NCBI RefSeq assembly: GCF_000237925.1
Contig: NC_031498.1
Coordinates: forward strand, 25,926,308-25,990,307
Reading direction: 5' to 3'
Length of the DNA: 64,000 bases
DNA from: Schistosoma mansoni
Taxonomy: Eukaryota > Platyhelminthes > Trematoda > Strigeidida > Schistosomatidae
Part shown: piece after piece, positions 60,166 to 64,000 of the stretch
Numbering within the stretch: the stretch's first letter is position 1
Layout of the letters: every line of letters starts with the position of its first letter
Program-made: the position numbers and the translations under genes
The notes under the pieces: model-generated
What the model saw: only the letters and a program-made list of their open reading frames with translations
Told to the model about the DNA's origin: nothing
Databases searched by the model: none

Positions 60166-60763
60166 GCCCCGGCAAGACGGGGCGGTGTCAAAGTCCAAAA
60201 TGAACGTCTATAGTCCTGGTTTCTGAGTGCAGCGATGTCGTATTAACCGCTATCTAGTAGCACTCACACTAAGATACCGGTTATTACTTGATGACATGTC
60301 TTAAAAACAGTCACAGTAACACATAGACTCACCATTTTTTCCCTAAATCTTGAATGTTTCATGACTCATTCCGTCCTGCGTCAAACCCGTATTTTCCTGA
60401 CAATTTTACTAATTTGACCTTACTGTACTTTTGCGTTTTGTGGTAACTTGCTCCTAGTCTCTTCGATTCACGGTTATTCAATAATATGCTTGTCTTATAT
60501 CACTTAAGGTTCCCAGTCACTAGTTTCCGTTCCTACTTCACTAACCATTCGAAAGCTTTGATTTCATGCTGTAGTTATAAGAAATAGTCATTGGATATAT
60601 TGTTAGGTGCCATTACTTTTCGTTATGCTTTTTTTCAACTACTTTCCTATACAAAATAAAAAGGTTTGATGAATGGTTGAGGTCCTAACGATAACCACAG
60701 TCAGTGGGTGGCGACAGTGAGTGACATGGTTTAGAGTCAGTCACAATGACGCAGTTACATTCA

Positions 60764-61200
60764 ATCTTTTTCTTTATTTTAGATCTTGGGCTCGAATGTT
60801 TTCTCATACATACCTTCTCATTCTGTCTTCTTAAACAATGTTCTCTCAGTACTTAGTCTTTCTTGTTATCATTGTTAATACAATTATTTCGACTTCTTCA
60901 ATATTCATTTTGTTAATTTCTTCTTGTTTTGCGAATGTGGTATAACGATCTGGGGTAATGTACTTTTGTTGTAGGCTCTGTATTATTTGTGATTGACTGG
61001 TAAATTAGCTTGCATCTATTTTAGACATATTGTTTCTATAACTTTGGCTAGATAGTACTCTTAATTTACTATTTGGTTTCAGGTAGAAATTTTGCTCCTT
61101 TTTCTAAAGTTAAGATAATTGGGTAGTAGGACATATAACCTAGACAAGAAATTTGATATTGCCTATTATATTACACCATTTTTCTTTTTGTCATTCGCTC
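60764..61200. other. No recognisable feature
   Basis: T-rich sequence just outside the right edge of the large inverted duplication. No exon or repeat is recognised. Confidence 0.4.
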
Positions 61201-61204
61201 TTCT

Positions 61205-61850
61205 GGTCAGTTAAGAGCAACGTTGAACCTGACGAATGTGTACATCGGTTGAAGTTCCCATACCTTCCTAACACCTCGAGATGAAGTTTTCAAAGCAGAC
61301 CACAGAGTAGTAGAGTTACTAATAGGATTGTTGGTAATATAACAGACTATGTACCGAAGATACAACTTAAGGAAATGTAAATCAGTGGCATTACAATTTA
61401 CGATCAATCTAGAAAATTATGATCTAAGGGTAGACATAGAGTGAATAAACCTGAGTTATTGCAAAAGATTTTGAGTCATGTCACTCAAAGTCTTTAACCA
61501 TTGTTTGCGGTAATCATTTAAACTAAAACCAGGTAGTTTACACCTGTTAAAGTTGGTCAGTCAATGACTTCATGGATATCCTGGTTTTGGTGCCTCTGAC
61601 ATTCTTTCAGCCCATTCTTACACGTGCCACGGTTGCTCATCGGGTAAGCTGTGTTCGAGCATACGAAATCCATGTTTCTACCATCTCAGCCGATAAAGAT
61701 TCACCACCTTAGTTTTCGATTTGCCATACGTATTTTGTACTCTGTGTTTAACGTCAACATTGCTAACTTGATGGTCCGAAAATATACGAGAAGTATTTCA
61801 GACATACGCATTATCAAGTACTGACAATTTAAGAATATCCTCTCTTTTTA
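61205..61850 (-). mobile_element. Old RTE 3' fragment upstream of UBE2F
   Basis: Low-identity match, in order, to the RTE 3' UTR and coding end at 19890-20560: TGTGTACATCGGTTGAAGTT-CCCATACCT, the GAGTCATGTCACTCAAAGTCTTTAACCA block, then CTCAGCCGATAAAGATTCA. No frame is open. Older than the copies at 19869 and 58186. Confidence 0.6.
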
Positions 61851-62010
61851 AAAGTTTATTTTACCCAGCACAATTCTTAGATATTTTTTATTTTGTGAAA
61901 CGATTTAATTTATCGGCAAATTGTTTACAGTCACATTGAAATTTGAAGAACGGTAAAATTTTATCGTCAGCGTTCTTGTTGCAAAGTATCTGTAGTCATG
62001 GTTTTTATCT

Positions 62011-62025
62011 TTATTTGTAGTTCCA
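62011..62025 (+). promoter_or_regulatory. Splice acceptor just upstream of UBE2F start codon
   Basis: TTTATCTTTATTTGTAG ends at 62020, five bases before the ATG at 62026. It is either the acceptor of a 5' UTR intron or a spliced-leader trans-splicing site; schistosomes use both. Its position supports the chosen start. Confidence 0.65.
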
Positions 62026-62586
62026 ATGATTCGTTTGGCGGATAAAATACGTCAAAGACAAAGTGGCATCACCTCTACAGAACCAGATGCTGTTCAATCG
62101 GCTTCCGTTCGAAATGCTACTATCCGTGATCGTCTTGTTTTACAAGAATTACAAGAGTTAAGGGCTAATATATCCCCGCAATGTTCAATTCATCATCCCG
62201 ATCCAAACAAACTCCATGAATTCACCTTAATAGTAAGACCCAATGAAGGGATTTGGGCTGATGGAAGTTATCATTTCAATATTGTTGTTCCTGAAGGTTA
62301 CAATCACACTCCACCTCTAGTCAATTGTACTACACAAATTTGGCATCCGAATATCGATGAAGCTGGACGTGTTTGTTTGAGTTTACTTCGTCAGAGTTCA
62401 CTAGATTTCTCTGGCTGGGCACCAACAAGACGTTTACTTGATGTTGTTTGGGGAATTGAATCTCTTTTTTCGGATTTATGCGATTTCAATGATGCACTAA
62501 ATACAACAGCTGCTGAACAATACTTACGTGATCCTGAAGCATTTCATGATACTGCACGGAGCTATGTCTTTCGTTTTGCACGATAA
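62026..62586 (+). CDS. UBE2F: NEDD8-conjugating enzyme E2 (UBE2F family)
   Basis: A single coding exon gives 186 aa, almost the length of human UBE2F (185). The E2 fold is complete: HHPDPNKLHEFTLIVRPNEG at residues 56-75, IWHPNIDEAGRVCLSLLRQ with catalytic Cys117 (human Cys116), GWAPTRRLLDVVWGIESLF, and a C-terminal YLRDPEAF and YVFRFAR matching the UBE2F tail. The HPN motif is intact. UBE2F takes NEDD8 from the APPBP1-UBA3 E1 and, with RBX2, modifies CUL5. The WAPTR segment and tail separate it from UBE2M. The whole coding sequence lacks introns, unlike the other genes here. AATAAA lies at 62632-62637, 46 bp past the stop. Confidence 0.96.
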   Translation: MIRLADKIRQRQSGITSTEPDAVQSASVRNATIRDRLVLQELQELRANISPQCSIHHPDPNKLHEFTLIVRPNEGIWADGSYHFNIVVPEGYNHTPPLVNCTTQIWHPNIDEAGRVCLSLLRQSSLDFSGWAPTRRLLDVVWGIESLFSDLCDFNDALNTTAAEQYLRDPEAFHDTARSYVFRFAR

Positions 62587-62589
62587 TCA

Positions 62590-62905
62590 ATTTATTTTCC
62601 CATTCGACTTTATGTATTTTCAATGCGTAAAAATAAACCTTGCACAAATCCAACATGTTATTGTCCAGAGACACTTGAAGTTAATTACTTTTTATTTTGT
62701 AAACAGAATTGAGTGCTTCGTGTAAAATATTACCCAAACAACACTCTTTAGGGAAAAAAGACATACATTTATCTAATTTATTGGTTTGCTTGTTTGTTCT
62801 GATTACTTAAATAAGCGAAGTTAATGTTCGATTACAATGAGTAGTACATTCTGTTTGTCACTTTTAACAGCTAATGGTTGTAATAAAATCATAAAAATTA
62901 TAATT
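62590..62905. other. UBE2F 3' UTR and short intergenic sequence
   Basis: Contains the poly(A) signal at 62632-62637; nothing else is recognised before the RTE element. Confidence 0.6.
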
Positions 62906-62909
62906 TCAT

Positions 62910-63990
62910 CCTTTTGGTATGTGGTTATGATTTTGTTCATTATGTCTGTAGTATAGTCAATATCATACGGAACTCCTATGATGGACTAAACTGCCAAATC
63001 GTCCACGGAGGACAACTCACCGACTCATTCGAGGTAAAGACCGGTGTTAGGCAAGGTGGCTTACTCTCACCCTTTCTCTTTCTCCTGGTGGTCGACTGGA
63101 TCATGAAGACGTCAACATCTGTAGGAAAGCACGGGATACAGTGGACAGGCAGGATGCAGCTGGACGATTTAGACCTCGCAGATGATCTGGCTCTTCTATC
63201 ACAAACGCAACGACAAATGCAGGAGAAAACGACCAGTGTAGCAGCAGCCTCAGCAGCAGTAGGTCTCAATATAAGCAAAGGGAAAAGCAAGTCTCTCCGA
63301 TACAATACAACATGCACCAATCAAATTACACTTGATGGAGAATCTTTGGAAGATGTGGAAACCTTTACATATCTGGGCAGCATCATTAATGAACACGGTG
63401 GATCAGATGCAGATGTGAGGGCGCGGATCGGCAAAGTAAGAGCAGCATATTTACAACTGAAAAACATCTGGAACTCAAAACAATTGTCAACCAACACCAA
63501 AGTCAGAACTTTCAATACAAATGTCAAGATAGTTCTATTGTATGGGGCGGAGACGTGGAGAACTACGAAATCTATCATCCAGAAGATACAAGTGTTTATT
63601 AACAGTTGTCTACGCAGAATACTTCGGATCCTCTGGCCAGACACTATCAGCAGCAAGTTACTGTGGGAGACAACAAACCAGATTCCAGCGGAGGAAGAAA
63701 TCAAGAAGAGGCGCTGGAAGTGGATAGGGCACGCTTTTAGGAAATCATCCAACTGCGTCACAAGACAAGCCCTCACATGGAATCCTGAAGGCCAAAGGAA
63801 AAGAGGAAGACCAAAGGACACATTACGTCGAGAAATAAAGACAGACATGAGAAGAATGAACAAAAACTGGATAGAACTAGAAAAGAAGGCTCAGGACAGA
63901 GTGGGTTGGAGAATGCTGGTCGGCTGTCTATGCTCTATTGGGAGTAACAGGCGTAAGTAAGTAAGTAGTAATGTCTGTAGTAGTTCCGTT
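62910..63990 (+). mobile_element. RTE-clade LINE (SR2-like), 3' half, frame open
   Basis: A 348-codon frame (62914-63960) carries the later reverse-transcriptase motifs ([20 protein letters not shown], then [12 protein letters not shown] with the catalytic ADD) and the RTE C-terminal region ([60 protein letters not shown]). It ends in GGCGTAAGTAAGTAAGTAG, the (GTAA)n tail of this family. Endonuclease and early RT are absent: the element is 5'-truncated near 62910, the usual result of incomplete target-primed reverse transcription. The open frame over the retained part suggests a young insertion. The same family supplies the composite at 38802-39733. Confidence 0.92.
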
Positions 63991-64000
63991 GAAAAAATAA

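Larger units (their letters stand above)
45012..60763. repeat. 15.8 kb inverted duplication with 5.7 kb spacer and assembly gap
   Basis: Left arm segments 45012-45440 and 45883-49231 match right arm segments 60335-60763 and 54894-58219 as reverse complements. Matching positions sum to 104125 over most of the arm, 104102 beyond a TA-repeat length change, and 105775 in the outer part. Identity is very high; mirrored open frames differ at only single residues. The right arm has 2.1 kb (58220-60334) where the left arm has 200 N plus 242 bp of unrelated sequence. The structure separates TRMU from UBE2F. It may be real or an assembly artefact. Confidence 0.9.

Noticed and set aside
1-64000. CRISPR arrays, operons, bacterial ribosome-binding sites, rRNA or complete tRNA genes
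   Set aside because: None seen. The sequence is eukaryotic nuclear DNA, and the repeats present are transposons, SINEs and microsatellites.

Overview
The window is eukaryotic nuclear DNA from a blood fluke, most likely a Schistosoma species. It is AT-rich, its genes are split by both very small (33-40 bp) and multi-kilobase introns, and its repeats are those of schistosomes: RTE (SR2-like) and CR1-like LINEs, Penelope-like elements with GIY-YIG domains, and tRNA-like SINEs carrying hammerhead-ribozyme remnants of the Sm-alpha type. The species cannot be fixed from sequence alone. Two runs of exactly 200 N (30923-31122, 45441-45640) mark scaffold gaps.

Three host genes can be rebuilt exon by exon. 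(1) A plus-strand SLC25A39/SLC25A40-like mitochondrial carrier: eight exons, 18049-33249, 397 aa, with the Cys-rich matrix loop known in the vertebrate glutathione carriers. (2) A minus-strand TRMU/MTU1 mitochondrial tRNA 2-thiouridylase: eight exons, 44539-34924, 466 aa, with both catalytic cysteines. Its 3' end faces the 3' end of the carrier about 1.7 kb away (convergent pair). (3) A plus-strand UBE2F NEDD8-conjugating enzyme in one coding exon, 62026-62586. Two lone exons are also proposed: a CSTF3-like HAT exon (11782-11874, plus) and an unidentified terminal exon (3167-3240, minus).

Layout: 0-7 kb, repeat debris, a MITE-like element, a Penelope-like 3' half and diverged tandem repeats; 7.2-10.2 kb, broken CR1-like LINE (minus); 10-14 kb, mostly unassigned, with a solo LTR-like fragment; 14.1-17.7 kb, nearly intact CR1 LINE with one in-frame stop; 18-33 kb, the carrier gene, whose introns hold an RTE copy with target duplications and a 4.3 kb inverted repeat built on a Penelope element carrying an LTR-element fossil; 33.5-34.2 kb, SINE plus inverted-repeat element; 34.9-44.5 kb, TRMU with repeat-laden introns; 45-60.8 kb, a very large, nearly identical inverted duplication around a CR1-like LINE; 61-64 kb, UBE2F followed by the 3' half of an SR2-like RTE element.

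The most interesting items are the inverted duplications at several scales, a composite RTE insertion with two outward-facing 3' ends inside one target-site duplication, the hammerhead-SINE copies, and the enlarged Cys-rich loop of the carrier.
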